Under the pieces are notes generated by a model that worked only from the letters and a program-made list of their open reading frames with translations, ran no database searches and had not been told where the DNA came from. Positions 10,221 through 22,270 of a stretch of 64,000 nucleotides of DNA are shown here, piece after piece. Source of the stretch: Isoetes taiwanensis (taxonomy: Eukaryota; Streptophyta; Lycopodiopsida; Isoetales; Isoetaceae); the NCBI GenBank assembly GCA_021234155.1, contig JAJEKV010000013.1:19327257-19391256 (forward strand), given 5' to 3'. Every line of letters starts with the position of its first letter. The stretch's first letter is position 1. Both the position numbers and the translations under genes were made by a program.

Positions 10221-13181
10221 TACATGGATTATTTAGAAATATACTCAACGACTTTACTCCATATGGAATATTAGGATGTCTACAATTTGATACATTTTGA
10301 AGACATCTAATCAATTTCCTACAAGGTCAATTCATCATAATATACTTTTCTTCTCCTGTTTTAAGACACAACTCAGAGTTGATTCTTTGCCCAATCAGCT
10401 ATTGGGTGATTGCGGGGCTTATCTTGTCATCCCAAACCTTTAAAGCATATCTAGAGTATGTTTTCTTGAGTAAGAGCTATAAATCCCTTTCCTCTAAGTC
10501 TAAAAAATTCCATATCTACTAATTGTTTAAGCTCCCCTAAGTCTTTCATTTTACACTTTTTCTTTCAGCTGAGGGCCCGTTCCTTCAGTTACTGGGGGGA
10601 AAATGTGGAAGTGGCTCCATGTCAAATATTTGAGAGTGGAGTTTCCTTACCGCTGCCTTTGGGACACTTCTATCAGGCTATGATGATTGGGCTGGAAGGC
10701 ACTATATACAAATAGAACAATAGTCACATAAGCGGTTTGTATGATTGGATTCATCAGTCTAGTGTGGGAAATTCAAATTATATAGCCTTTTCCTATTGAT
10801 GCACTTTTCAAAATTTGATGTATCAATTGATACACTTCTAAATTTCTTGCATCTCATTGGACGCATTTTGAACATCATTGACACAATTTCTTTTAATAAG
10901 ATGTTGCTTATATTCAGCAATAATTAATATAACAATTTTTGATAAATGGTTAAGACCATATAGTAATAGAATGAAGAGATTTGGCTAGTAAAAGATAAGA
11001 AATCTGTTGGAATATGATTTTTAGAGTCCATCTTTTCAGAATATGTGACACAGATCCGCTATCTAAAATGAACAAAGAAATTGACGCAAGAGAAATTGAT
11101 GTGTATAAGGATTTTGCTATATAATTAAAACATGGTGTAGCTAACAATGTAAACTACTAGGCATTTAAATTTCTTGACACACTTTATATTTTATGGTCAA
11201 CTTAAAGTCTCTTTTGGCAGACCTTATCGAACTAAAATGCCTCCTTTGGCACACACCCCTAGAAAATTGTCTCTTTGACATATTTTTTTGCCATGGACAC
11301 CTCTTGAATGTCAAATTCCCACACTGCATCAGTCACACCTGTTGAGGGTCTTAGTGGATTACGTCCTTTTATCACGGGATAATTAGTGCGGGGCATGTTG
11401 GTGTCCCTAAGCTATCTAAAAGCATTCTTAGCATGAACTTTGCGAGTGAAGTCCGCGGTCCCATATCAAATTCCGGATGCTTGCTTTCTCAGCAATCTCT
11501 ATATTAGCGCCCTTCAACAGGTCAAGACAACACACTATTAGCACCACATAAATCCCACATTGGAATAAGACTTGCACGCTACCTACTTACCCATTTACCT
11601 ATGAAAAGGCACAGATGGATTGCCACGATTTGCACAGGTGCACATCCTCTTTGTATTAAGATGGGCAGATGGATTGGAGAGCCACGCCAGGACAAGCTTT
11701 GTCAATGCTGCCAAATGGGAGCCATTGAGAATAAATGTCATACCCTTCAGCGTTGTTCCAGCGTATGATCAAATCCGACCATCCTATACTGAGTTGATCA
11801 TACCCTTTATAGCAAGAGTCTTCCCGGCTTCTCAAATCGGTGTTTCTTCTTCGTCTCGGCGGTTTCTTTTCTCTTCCTCTTGAACTCAACCCCTCCTCCC
11901 CCCTCCCCTTTTGATTATGTATAATCAATTAATTCTCTTTCTCTCTCTCTCTCTCTATTTATATTATATTTATTGTTTCATATAGCGCGCATGACCAGCC
12001 CTCTTTATTTTGGAGTTTTTTTATCTCATATGTATGTTTTAGTATTTATGTTATGAGGGGATTAGGTTAGCATGCGCTTTTAAACTGACGCGATATTCAT
12101 ATTTTTTGGGACCGTTGTGTAGTAGATGATGATTGTTCAAAGCCCTTCTTTGAGGGGCTTATCATTAGAGTTTTATTTTCGAGGCTTCGAAGGCGGGGTT
12201 TTTCAATCAGATGATAAAAGCCAGCGAGGTACATTATCCAACATTTCATCATACTTTGTTACGTTAACAACTCCATCGAGGAGTCATTTTTTAGTTGTAT
12301 AATTATAATAATTTATAATTAGTTTTGGGTGGCTTTGTAATATCGGCTACCCACTCTCAACTCAATGTAAAACACCTACTCAATTGAATGAATGGAAAGA
12401 GCCTACCTACCAGCCAATGTTGGGGTGTGCATGTATCGTGAGTCCTCATCGAGAATAGTCATAATTGCTCTATTACTTGCTAATTTAACAACGAGAAGAA
12501 AAAGTCTCATCATAATCAATACCTTCTTTTTTGAATAAATCCTTTTGCCACTAATCTGGTTTGAATTATTGTGTAGGTCCAGTTGGTCCTTGTTTGATTC
12601 TAGAAATCTACTTGTTTCCAACAACATTTGTGTTAGCATGTCTAACTATTTTATACGTCCTTGTACATTCAGAAGAAATAAAAACAGATGGAGCGAATCT
12701 ATATTAGACCCGAATGCGTGATCGAGAGTCATGGCTGAAGCTATGATTGAGATCGAATCAAAAACTTGGCAGCTCGGTTTTATTGTAGAAAGCTGCGGTG
12801 AACTCCGAGGCTACATTGTAAAGCACGGAGAGCAATTCAATGAAGTAGCGAATTGGGTCTTTGAAAAGGATATCGATTACGCAAGCTAGAGTTATCGATT
12901 GAATTGAAACTTAGTAGAAGCCTTCGATTTGGCGGCATGAACCTGCTATGGTGATCCAGAAGGCGGGTCTTCGGTGATCCGGATTATGCTACTATGCGGT
13001 AGTGGGTTGCTTACTCGAGGGGAAAACTTTTAATGCGGATGTTGTTCGCTCAAAGGGAACTTCTTGAGGGGATCAATCATCTGCGGTGTGAAGAACACCG
13101 GTTGAGGGCAGCACCATATTGATCAACGAGGGAGGATCTGGGATCCGTGGTGTGGGCGGTTGATCGGGGTATCCCAAGCGG
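10221..13181. other. Unassigned non-coding region between LINE-1 and element C
   Basis: About 3 kb, AT-rich, with no convincing coding frame. It includes stretches of near-repeated TTGATACA/CATTTTG words at 10270-10880, a CT microsatellite at 11934-11956, and a segment at about 11985-12420 whose end (GGAAAGAGCCTACCTACC) resembles the end of LINE-1, perhaps a second short LINE 3' remnant. Because element C is inserted into element D, the 5' LTR and leader of D should lie here, but I could not identify an LTR, primer site or gag start. Confidence 0.35.
11934..11956. repeat. CT dinucleotide microsatellite
   Basis: A run of CT dinucleotides with one interruption, between AT-rich flanks. No further signal. 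Confidence 0.85.
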
Positions 13182-14531
13182 TGTGGCGTTCCAATATAAT
13201 ATCGCCCAAAAATCGTATATTATGTGCCCGCGTCAGCGTACTTTGTCATTATGATAAGTACTAGCTCGACGTATAGGGTTGCACCTAGGGGGCAGCATCG
13301 TAAGTTGTGCATGTTTAATAAACATATGCAACTATAAACCCCATGGACCCCATTGCCAAATGGCTAAACCCCATTTGGCCAATGTCTAACCTAACCCTAA
13401 GGGTTTCTATATAAGGGCTTTCCCCTTAAACCCTAAACCTTTTATTCTTTTTGCATTTAGGGTTTCCTTGAGCTTCCTTCCTTCTTTCGCATTGAGGGGT
13501 TTATTTGGGCCATTCGGCCAAACCGGGACTCGAATTCGCATTGCCGGGCTACGAAAAGCAGCCCTGCACTGTGGATCTTGACGCCGGCCGGTCTTCGGCG
13601 GGATCGAAGCATGGATGCATTTGAGGATCCCGAACAAGCCGTAGCTAGGTAAATGGTCATTCTGTTGTGCAAAGTCGCCTTTTAGCTTGGCAATGAGCTG
13701 GGTTAGCATGTTAGTTCGACTTTAGAGGCCTTATAGACCCGAGATCATAAGCTCTAACAAATGAACCTAACTTTGGATGTTTAGGTAGGTAGATTAGATG
13801 TTATTCTTCATTTTAGGTTACGTGATGATATTGGTATTTCACTCTGTGACCTCCATGTATTGGGAAGGGGTAGAGGCCTAAAGCACGTGTAGCATATGAT
13901 CCTAGTTAGCTATTAGTTCCCAATTACATGCGGCACGTTGGGAGCCCTCCCGGGTTGTGAGTGGAGGCTAGGCCCAGAGAACAAGGGGGTACTTGTCCCA
14001 ACACGAAGCGATCCCTACGGTGTGTAAAGCCTACCCGAGGGATCCACTGTGAGCTAGGCTTAATGGCTTGCCACTGCGTGTGGACAAGACATGAGCTCGA
14101 CACCCGTGGAGTGATGCGTCACTCTCCATTGGGTTCAAAGTCGAATAAAGGCGGGTGGCCCTCTAGCCACCCTGTGTTGGGCATGGCGACCTCACGAAGG
14201 GAGGTGACTCTCCTCTGCCTCATCGGGGGGAGATGCAACTTCGATGGTAGCCTTCTTGGCTATGTGCGGGGGCTACGGTCAGTCCCAACACTTTTCAACC
14301 TACTCTACAAAGTGTATTGTGGGGAGGGGCGGATGGAGTGGACTACCCAACAACCATGTTCTTATGACCAAATCCATTTGCCATAAATTGCATGCGCAAT
14401 GACGGAGGCCCAAGCCGTCGATTGGAACCCCTTGAGTGAGGCGAGCCACGGGTAGGATTTCCCTTCTTGTTATTGTTATTATTGATCTTTGTTGTATATG
14501 TGATGATTATGATGTGTTCACCCCGAGGGTG
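13182..14531 (+). repeat. Element C 5' LTR, first part
   Basis: Starts TGTGGCGTTCCAATATAAT, matching TGTGACGTTCCAATATAAT at 48683 in the 3' LTR. From about 13240 it aligns nearly base for base with 51394-52690. A TATATAAG box is at 13408-13415 among AAACCCTAA-type telo-box words. It stops at GGGTG, where element B begins, and resumes at 32160 with AGGTGATTGTATTG, exactly the sequence that is continuous at 52689-52704. Confidence 0.9.
13408..13415 (+). promoter_or_regulatory. TATA box in element C LTR
   Basis: TATATAAG, flanked by CCCTAAGGGTTT and by CCCTTAAACCCTAAACC. The 3' LTR has the same arrangement at 51559-51566. This is the likely U3 core promoter of the element; the start site is inferred to lie 25-35 bp downstream. 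Confidence 0.55.
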
Positions 14532-16035
14532 TGTGGCGTTCGGCCACGATATATGGTCCGGGGCGTATCTTGTCTTCTGCATCGTCGCGTACCGCCATCA
14601 TCGATTGACATGTGCGGCGGGGCGTAGCTAAGCAGTAAGCGCCCTAGGGGCAACTTGCAGAATGTAACACATTTATACATGTGTGCAATTAACCCACTTA
14701 AATAATAAGTGGGCATCTCGGGTCATTGGAAACCCTAACCCTAACTTATAGCCTATGTAAGGCATTCAAACCCTAACTTTCCATTTCGTCCCACGACCTT
14801 CTAGAGCTCGTTTAGCTTGCTCCAAGAGCCAATCTCGACTCACGGAGTGCAATGCGAAAGTAGCCTAGCTCATCAGCTTTCCCTTGGGACTTCATCTTCA
14901 AGCGGGTTACAGGCATGGATGCATTGAGGCGGGAGGAGCAAGCCCGGGGATCATGTATTTTGCCAATTCAATAGTCTAATGCCTCCCGGGCATAGTGTAA
15001 GTAGGTTTAGCCTATTGAATTGCCCCATAACCATCTAGACCTCTAGATACCAAGCCATAACTAAAGAACCTAACCGTGATTTAGATTAAATCTTATTCTT
15101 TAGTTCTTCTATGATATGTATGTGATGATGATCTCTGTGGAATCATTGTATTGTGAAGGGGGGGGTAGAGGCCCTAAAAGCCTCGTAGTTGATGCTCCTA
15201 GCTAGTCCTCTTTTAATGCACTATTAAATTAGGCTGTGTACAAAGAGCCACACGGTTGTGGGTGGAGGGGGCGGAACAAGCTACAAGGAGGTTCATGTCT
15301 GGCTCATGATCATGTCCCTCGGTAGTAAAAAGCCTATAGGGGACTTCTGGTGCACTAGACCTAATGCTACGCCCTTTGCGTGCGGGCTTTGCATGGGTTC
15401 GACACTCTTGGGGTGGTGTACACCTTCCATGGAGTTTAGTAGAATGCAGGCAAAGTGGCCCTCTAGTCACCATGACATGCTAGCCTCACGGTGGGAGCAA
15501 TCCCTACTGCCCCATCCGGGCGGGAGATACAACCGGGGGGTAGCCCCCTCGGCTATGCATCCGTGGGCCTCTGGTCGAGGTCCCAAGACTTTTCAACCTA
15601 CTCTGCAAAGTGTGCAGGGAGGCGGATGGAGTGGACTACCTAAGCCATGTTCTTATGCCAGTCAAATCCAATTGCCATGAATTCTGTCTGTAATGACTTC
15701 TGGAGGCCCAAGCCATCAGTCATCCCCCTTGAGTCTGAGCCTTGGGTAGGATCTCCATATGTGATATACTGATCTCGGTCTATGCAGATATGTGGTGAGC
15801 CATCCTTTGATATGGTCATGTGATGTTGATGTATGCATACTTACATGTATGTTACGCTTCCGCAGCTAGGTAAGCCCTGAGGGAGACAGGGTAAATGACC
15901 TCTTCATTCATCCCACTAGATCTCATCAAGGTTGCAGTGATACGTGGAGGGCCTTGTATCAGCTGGAGCTGGTATGGGGGATGAACTCCTGTTTGTATAC
16001 GGTGAGTACACCGTATATGAGTAGGGGACGTCACA
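14532..16035 (+). repeat. Element B 5' LTR
   Basis: TGTGGCG...GACGTCACA, 1504 bp, matching 30655-32159 over its length. It contains AAACCCTAACCCTAAC at about 14730 and a terminal hairpin at 15996-16017. It is recognisably related to the LTR of element C but diverged, so B and C are subfamilies. Confidence 0.9.
15996..16017 (+). promoter_or_regulatory. LTR-terminal hairpin, element B 5' LTR
   Basis: TATACGGTG and CACCGTATA form a perfect 9-bp stem around AGTA, about 18 bp before the LTR end. Elements B and C both have a hairpin here with compensating base changes (see findings). Confidence 0.7.
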
Positions 16036-16036
16036 A

Positions 16037-16048
16037 TGGTATCAGAGC
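16037..16048 (+). promoter_or_regulatory. Primer binding site of element B (tRNA-iMet)
   Basis: TGGTATCAGAGC one base after the LTR end GTCACA. This is the complement of the 3' end of plant initiator methionine tRNA and is the usual minus-strand primer site in many plant LTR elements. Confidence 0.9.
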
Positions 16049-16227
16049 AATGTTCTTGGAGACCAAGAGCAAAGCACTGGCCATGCTCCCAGTAGTACTA
16101 AGTAGAATTCTCAAACCTCGAAAAAGTGGGAAAATTTTTTTTCTCATTTTTTATAGTTATGCTAAGCTAGTAACAGTTGAACTCAAACTAAAAAGTTGAA
16201 CTAAATTTTGACCAAGTGTGGAAATTG

Positions 16228-16504
16228 CTCATGGTATGCGCCAGAGCATCGACCTAAATTTTAGGTCAGGCCCCAGGCGCACACCCTAAGTAACTCTACC
16301 ATAATCACCTTCAAACTTGATGAATTTGAACAAGATAATATGCTAGATCGAATCTTCAGGTAAGGTTTAGCTAGGTTTGTATATCACACCCCTAGGAATA
16401 TGTTTAGAAATACATATTTTTAGTCAAAATTGTAAAAGTACTCATGGAATGCACCAGAGCCTTGATCTAAATATTAGATCAACCCTACCAAGCACACCAT
16501 GAGG
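16228..16504 (+). repeat. Leader stem-loops H1 and H2 of element B
   Basis: Two imperfect palindromes of about 63 bp, at 16228-16292 and 16441-16504 (213 bp apart). The outer arms pair CTCATGGTATGCGCC with GGCGCACACCCTAAG in H1 and CTCATGGAATGC with GCACACCATGAG in H2. The inner palindromes are GACCTAAATTTTAGGTC in H1 and TTGATCTAAATATTAGATCAA-like in H2, with paired C-to-T and G-to-A changes. They precede the TATA-like box at 16612. Confidence 0.8.
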
Positions 16505-16611
16505 TAATTTTTATAGAAAACTCTAAAAAGTAAGTACATGTTTTAAGTTAATATGTGCCTTGACTCATGAAAATGAGCAACTTTGAATTTGACCTAAAAA
16601 TTTGACCAAAC

Positions 16612-16620
16612 TATAAATAG
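16612..16620 (+). promoter_or_regulatory. TATA-like box before ORF-A, element B
   Basis: TATAAATAG followed by ACCC, about 110 bp after stem-loop H2 and about 95 bp before the ORF-A ATG at 16715. Element C has TATAAGTAG at the equivalent place (32975). An internal promoter is inferred. Confidence 0.5.
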
Positions 16621-16714
16621 ACCCAAATCCTTCTCATTTGTAGACTTTACGCTTAGAAGTTAGCTCCGCGACTTTGGTGATTTTTTAGCGAACTCGATCG
16701 ACTTGAAGTAAAAC

Positions 16715-17870
16715 ATGGCGTGCACAAGCGGTACGCACACAAATATCGACTAAGCGAACATAGCCCAAAACGGAGGAGGATTCGGCGAATGCCGGGAGCG
16801 ACTTCTTGAGGAGAGACCCTCTTCCATCATGAGAGGAGTACACGTCCGAGTCATAGGAAAAGGAGTCGAGGAAAGAATCACTAGACGAGGCTGGCCCGGC
16901 ATCATCAACCCGGTAACAGGCGAAAAAGCGGAACATTGACTCGAGGGTTCAATGGGCGAAAAACCAGCAGTATCTGAGGAATTGAGGAGGAAATAAAATC
17001 GTGAGAGGGCGTATCAGAAAAATGCTGCTAACGTAAACACCGGAACCCACCTGATGGTGAAGAAACGAGGTCCGATTCGAATATGAAAAGGCTTAAGTCA
17101 CAACGCTTTGGCCAAGAAGAAAACCGAAGAAAAGAAAATCCAGAAGAACAGAGGCTGAGAGAAGAAGAAACTCAAGGCAAAGGGCAAGGAGCCCAAGAGG
17201 AAACTCAAGAAGACCCCAATGATCAAGATCGCCACCGTAAGGAACCACAAACTCGCATTCTCAGCCCCCATCCTCCTCCCGAATTTAATTGGATGACGAA
17301 GCACACATCCCTTCCCCAGAGGGAGACCAAGAAGTAGGGGAGAGTCCTCAAAACCGGGCCGTACGAGGATAGGGTACCCCCACCCTACCCCACGCGGGAG
17401 AAGGACAAAGATCCAAAGAAGCGACCCGACCGCCTCGGGTCGTGACGTGTGGGTGACCATCTCTCGTGGTCTAATGTAAGAAATTGAAGGCCTATAAGGA
17501 ATATATGAAGAAGTGGGAGGCCCACAACCCCTCCTACTACTGTGCCAATAAGATAACTTATGTCGAAGGAGGACGGCCATCAAAGAAGAAGACCCTCAAA
17601 GCCACCTCGAGGAGAAACCCATTCAACCAAAAGCGGTGCAAGAAAGTCCGGGATGAAGCATGCCGCTAGCGGTTAGAGATCGGCATTTTCGAGAGAATTT
17701 ACGAGCCTTCTCATCCCCAGAGCACCGTTTGCCGGACTTCGTCAAAGGAGGTCGTACAAGAGTTCGACCACAGCATGAGAGTCGCGAAAAAAAATCTTTG
17801 TTAGCCTTATAAGGGACATGCACTTGGCAAGTTCTATTAAAGGGGAACGCTAAATTTTGTAAATAATAAA
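16715..17870 (+). pseudogene. ORF-A of element B: charged accessory ORF before gag, broken
   Basis: No known family recognised. The ATG lies in AAAACATGGC, the same context as in element C (33087). The frame breaks at once (TAA after 12 codons) and shifts repeatedly. The middle, 17083-17337, encodes a Lys/Glu/Arg/Gln-rich stretch. The end, about 17480-17640, has YYCANKITYVEGGRPSKKKT, which is collinear with a similar block in element C (YYEEHKGHLVWKEAGPARKN, 33816-33880). The two copies diverge elsewhere, so the shared blocks suggest a protein that was once under constraint. It lies between two sets of leader stem-loops. Confidence 0.5.
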
Positions 17871-18000
17871 TTTTGGAAATAAGAAAGTTTTGTAGAGTAA
17901 ATTCTAAGTGCATAAATGTTGTTAATCAGGTTAAATTAGCAGTATTTGCTTTTTTGTTTTAGTTAAAATGGACATCATATGGTCAAGGAGTGAGAAGTTA

Positions 18001-18263
18001 CTCACGGTATGCGCCAGAGCATCGACCTAAAATTTAGGTCAGGGCCAATAACTGCGTGAGTATTTCACATCAAAAAGTGTCCTAAACATCTCCAAACTGG
18101 GCAAGTAAGGAGTCAATCTTGCATATCTCGATGAGACCATCATGTTTTGATCCTTAGTTCATCCTGTTTAGATAAGTTTTGACCAAATAGGGCCAACTTA
18201 CTCACGGTATACGCCAGGACCTCGACCTAAATTTTAGGTCAGCCTTCTAGCGCACACTGTGAG
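18001..18263 (+). repeat. Leader stem-loops H3 and H4 of element B
   Basis: Copies at 18001-18060 and 18201-18263, 200 bp apart. Both open CTCACGGTAT and close near GTGAG, with a perfect inner palindrome GACCTAAA/TTTAGGTC. They lie between the end of ORF-A and the TATA-like box at 18460, repeating the H1-H2 arrangement. Confidence 0.82.
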
Positions 18264-18459
18264 TATTTTCAGCATTATCTCTTTCATGCTACCTCCAATT
18301 GACCTCAAATTTGTTGCAATAGGTTCATTAGATAGTCTTATTCATGCTCAAATCCTCAAATTAGCCTTCAAATCCTCATTTTGACCTTAAAATAGGTGAG
18401 ATTTGCCAAACCCAAAAATTTTCCAAGTTTTCCAAAAATTAGGGTTTTTCCCTTTTTCC

Positions 18460-18468
18460 TATAAATAG
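18460..18468 (+). promoter_or_regulatory. TATA-like box before ORF-B, element B
   Basis: TATAAATAG followed by ACCCCC, 197 bp after H4 and about 110 bp before the ORF-B ATG. The context TTTTTCCTATAAATAGACC matches that of 34997 in element C. Confidence 0.5.
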
Positions 18469-18579
18469 ACCCCCATTTCTCACTTAGCATCTTACAGGTT
18501 TGCTCCCACCTTTTAGGCAATTTTCCAAACCCCTTAGATGCTTCAAGAGCTGTTTGTTAGTCTCATTCAGTCAAGATCA

Positions 18580-20127
18580 ATGGCAACTATAGATTTCAGG
18601 CGATGGTACAACGCCAGTGCTCATGTGGCTGAGGCTGATATCAATGTCATTTTTGAAGTTTTCTAGAAGGAGATAGACATCCAAGCCACCTTGCAGGGCA
18701 ACCCCATCCTATATGGAAGTCATGGTGAAGTTCCAAGCTAGGGTAGGACCATCCTTAGTACTGACTTCCCCTTAATGCAGGATATTTTGTTCCTAAGCAA
18801 TCCCTCAAGCGGCCTTGGGTGATGTCCAGAACATTGCCAAGTGGCACGAACAACAAAGTTGCTAGGTTGCCAGATTACATGGTCATGACAGTTAATAGGG
18901 CCAAACATTTCTCCTATACCGCTGCCATAGCCATCTTCCTCTCTCACCGTGCCCAGAACCCAATCGGGGAACCCTCCATCCCGATGCCATGGATGTGGAT
19001 CCCTTAGCCTCTTTAGCAGAAGGTCAGCTCCTCTTGCAATATCCAAGAGGAGCAAGGAGGAAGAAGCGAAAGGCAGAAAGGGCTTCGAGGCAACGAAGAC
19101 TTCACGTCGAGGGAGTTCAACCGGACCCGGGGCGGCAACAAGTGGTTGACCCGGGACCTGCAGACCCCGGGATGGCTCCCCCCACCGGGCTAGGTATCAC
19201 AAGCCTAGCCCCCATCATCATCAACGACCAAAGAGTATGCTCTGGTGACATTCGGAACCTCCCCAGAATGGAGGAAACCCGGGGGGATGCAGTAGCGCTG
19301 ACAGTTCTTTGCACCTTAGCGGCAACAATCGGATCTGGGCGACTTCATCGATCGGGAGGCTTGACTTCCCAATCAATGTAAGAGAAAGCGAGCACACCTA
19401 CGCCGAGTCGACTTGGATATTGAGCATATAGCGACATCGAGGCGATTGATGGCGGGACTGCCTTGGAAAGAAGAATTCACGCCATCCAAAACGGATGGGG
19501 ATCCATGCCAAGACCACAAGTATTTTGATGCCAGCTTCGTCGACACCGGCTTCCGCGGGTGTCCATAGAAAAGGTGAGATCAACGGCGACAGGCCTCGTG
19601 ATCAACAATAAGAGACCCGAGACTTGACTCCGAGGTGCATGTGGATGAATATAGGGAAGACATAGGGCTAGTACCGGACCGGACGAAGAATCAACAAAAT
19701 GGCGGGCGGGGACAAGTCTCTAAGGTATTACCTTTCCTCGCTATTGGACTGGGAGAATAGTGGTCATCCATAAATTCAGCCCAAGGGGCCGAAGAAGGAG
19801 TATTCATGCTCATCGCACTCTCGGGCTTTGGTAGACATGCTGGTGATTCCAAAGGTTGACCATGTCATCATAGTCAAAGAGAATGGTGGCACTTGATATC
19901 TTAAACTTCGCGGTACCCCTACCGACGGCGGGGAAGACTAGCGATAACAGCGACCTACCCATCCCAATAGCCGCAGAGTGGAAGAATTGGTGACATCCTT
20001 GCAGGGCAGAACACCAACGAACATCCTCAGGAACTTGGGATGCTCGGTAGGAACGCCCAGGTCACAGAAGTTCCTTGAGGATAACCCATCTATCCCGCCA
20101 GGAGATTCCAAGAATAGTTACTCTTGA
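18580..20127 (+). pseudogene. ORF-B of element B: second accessory ORF before gag, broken
   Basis: Begins MATIDFRRWYNASAHVAEAD, almost identical to the MATTAFRRWYNA start in element C (35113). Its end, NILRNLG...FLEDNPS before TGA at 20125, matches NILRNLG...FLEDNPDF before TAA at 36575 in C. A central DFP(I)xVRE/DFPISIRE block is also shared. I do not recognise a domain; it has no zinc knuckle and no protease or polymerase motif. Stops and frameshifts appear from residue 29. An AT-rich spacer of about 150 bp separates it from gag in B, so it appears to be a separate ORF and not the N-terminus of gag. Confidence 0.55.
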
Positions 20128-20277
20128 TCCCGAAGCATTCTAACTAAAAGTTTTCTATATACATATAAATACATTTTGTTCGGCATTCTAATTTGCTTCC
20201 ACAACTATATCGGCAAACACATATAATGCAATGAAAACAAATAAAGCTAACCATAAGGCTACGATCTACTTGTGTAT
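20128..20277 (+). other. AT-rich spacer between ORF-B and gag, element B
   Basis: Sharply AT-rich compared with the GC-balanced sequence on either side. Element C has a similar AT-rich stretch just after the stop of ORF-B (36578-36690). It has no coding potential. Confidence 0.5.
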
Positions 20278-22050
20278 ATGACTAGAGGTCCAAAACGGTT
20301 GAGCAAGACCAGACGAGTCCATAGAGATGAAGAGACTCCCCGCCGACAAACACATTGCAAGGAACTGTATGAAGAATTGGCCCCATGACTCCGAGGAGGA
20401 GATGTCGCCAGATGAGGTGGGACCTTCAAGAGATAAAAGGCCTTACTTGGCGGTATAGCGTGGTGACCCGAGACTACAACGTCCGGTTGCCACAAGCACC
20501 ACCTCCAAAGGCGGAAAAGGATAAGAAAAAGGAAGCAAGAGAAGGAGGTCCCCTAGCACCGGACTCCTCAGAGCCAAGCTCTTCGATTCGGACCGACCTC
20601 GAGAAGAGGTGGAAGAGGTGCAAAACCGTACAAGGACCGGGATACTAAAAGAAAGTAGATTCTCGCAGACTTGAAGCAATGTGTGGAAGGCAAGAAAGCT
20701 CGAAAGTAATTTCGTGGTGATAGTCGGTATGCATGGAGGCAGAGGCCCGGCGGACGAGATGAGGGAATATGGGAATGCATACTGATGAAGGACAAAGACA
20801 ACGGGCAGTGGCAACAACCAACCTTAAAGGAGCAGCTAGAATTTGGTGGAAGGGCTATGCCAAGGCCCATGGACTAGCGAGTGGATGGTCTGCAGATTCA
20901 AGAAATTCTCAAAAAGGCATTCAAAGCCACTATGTGCCAAGGGAGCACAAATGCCACATGATGCAAAGAATTTACTCCGGCCAGAGCAGGGGCAACAAGC
21001 AGTCGCAAATACACGAGGAGTTCATGAGATCAGAGACTTTATGTCTTGCGGAAAGTGAACGCCATGCACCGAAGGTACATCGAGGGATTAAAACAAGAAA
21101 TAAGGAAGTCGGTAAGAGCAATTAATCCTCTAATCCGTAGACGTGGTTTAAATCGAAAAGCGGTCCCGCAAGGCGATCCGGCCCCGCAACGGGGTACAAA
21201 ATAAAGAAGACTACCGTGATAAGGGCAAAGCAACGGGGAAGTTATAGCCCTAGAACAACTAGTCCGACTGCAAATGCCCCATACACCGGCTATGGGAAGC
21301 AAAGACGAAAAGAAACAGTATCCTTCAAGGATAAGCCGCCAAAGAAGGGTCAAACTATTCGAAAGCTTGCGGTGATCCTTTTGCAAGCAAATACCTAAGG
21401 AGAAGAGGCAAGAGTGCATCGAGAAACAACTCGTCGTGCTTCCGGCCAGAGCCATTGTAACAAGAACCGCCCTCTTTGTCATGAATGCGGCATTAGCAGA
21501 GATGGGTGGATGGGAGACTCCTCGACGACGACGGGCATGGAAGCACGCGACTTTATTCGTGGTGAGTGTCACATCTTTGCCGCCATAGATTGAGCGGAAG
21601 AAATGTCGAAGATCGGGTAATCTCCCGAAGAGGGAAGGCCAAGGCCAAGTCTTTTTATAGTCACGATAGATCGAGGGGAGCACCCACAATTTTCGTCTCC
21701 AAGAATGGTCGAGATGTTGAAGCTCAAAGCCATTGAAGTCCAAAGCCGAACCCCGGGTGTTGCCAAAGCGGGGCAATGAGACACAAAGGCAGCAAGAGGA
21801 TAAATTTTGACATCGACCGCCCGGGGATCAACATCCAAATGGGGCGAAAGTGATGAACATGGAGGAAGTATGATTTGATCATCGGCGTGGAGTACCCCGC
21901 TCGCAAACAAAGACCATCATCGACCTTGGAAACCGTAAAGTGACCTTGGCGGCCAACGGCAAGATCATAGAGATTGCGGTAAGGAAGTTGCTCCCTATCA
22001 TGCAATGCATGTCTAGTAAGGACAAACTTAGGGGCGACGGATGCAAATAA
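20278..22050 (+). pseudogene. Gag and protease remnants of element B
   Basis: Capsid-like region: NLKGAARIWWKGY at about 20820-20860 is the classic gypsy gag motif that precedes the conserved helix, followed by HYVPREHKCHMMQ (about 20925-20965), EFMR and RHRKVHRGI-like text. A decayed zinc knuckle lies near 21440-21510. Around 21660-21760, THNF and MVEMLKLKAIEVQSRT correspond to the protease start in element C (37480-37560). The remainder follows C up to about 22030. Several frameshifts; the stretch contains a long antisense frame that is only a shadow. Confidence 0.65.
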
Positions 22051-22115
22051 AATTACCCACGAGTGCAAAGCTGATACGGGGAAGAGCGGGTAGTAGCTTT
22101 ATGACTCTCGAGAAG
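22050..22115 (+). other. Deletion junction: RT of element B missing
   Basis: Left of here B aligns with C up to ATGCAATGCATGTCTAGTA (C 37819). Right of here B aligns with C from GGGAAGGAAGTTC (C about 39136) onward. The intervening 1.2-1.3 kb of C, which holds the whole reverse transcriptase, is absent from B. Confidence 0.7.
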
Positions 22116-22270
22116 ATGGGGAAGGAAGTTCGACTAGACACGGATCATCGAGCCTCCAATACGTGTTCCGCTAAACCACATCTCAAACCGAGGCGGTGAA
22201 GGTGGATGGAGTTTCTCGAAGAATCTGATTTTGTTATAGTTTATGTCGAGAAAGCTCAATGTGGTAGCGA
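22116..22270 (+). pseudogene. RNase H remnant of element B, left of the MULE
   Basis: CGACTAGACACGGATCATCGAGCCTCC aligns with the RNase H Asp-His block of C (39150-39182), and GGAGTTTCTCGAAGAATCTGATTT with C 39228-39248. The sequence is cut at 22270 by the MULE-like element and resumes at 24993. Confidence 0.6.

Noticed and set aside
14730-14745. Interstitial telomere
   Set aside because: Only two telomere-like units, located inside an LTR promoter and repeated at the same place in the other LTR.
17098-17583. 161-codon minus-strand frame with hydrophobic stretches
   Set aside because: Antisense shadow of the charged ORF-A; Lys/Glu codons read as Phe/Leu/Ser on the opposite strand.
21039-21776. 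245-codon minus-strand frame
   Set aside because: Antisense to the gag/protease region of element B, with no recognisable domain. Sense-strand homology with element C explains the sequence.
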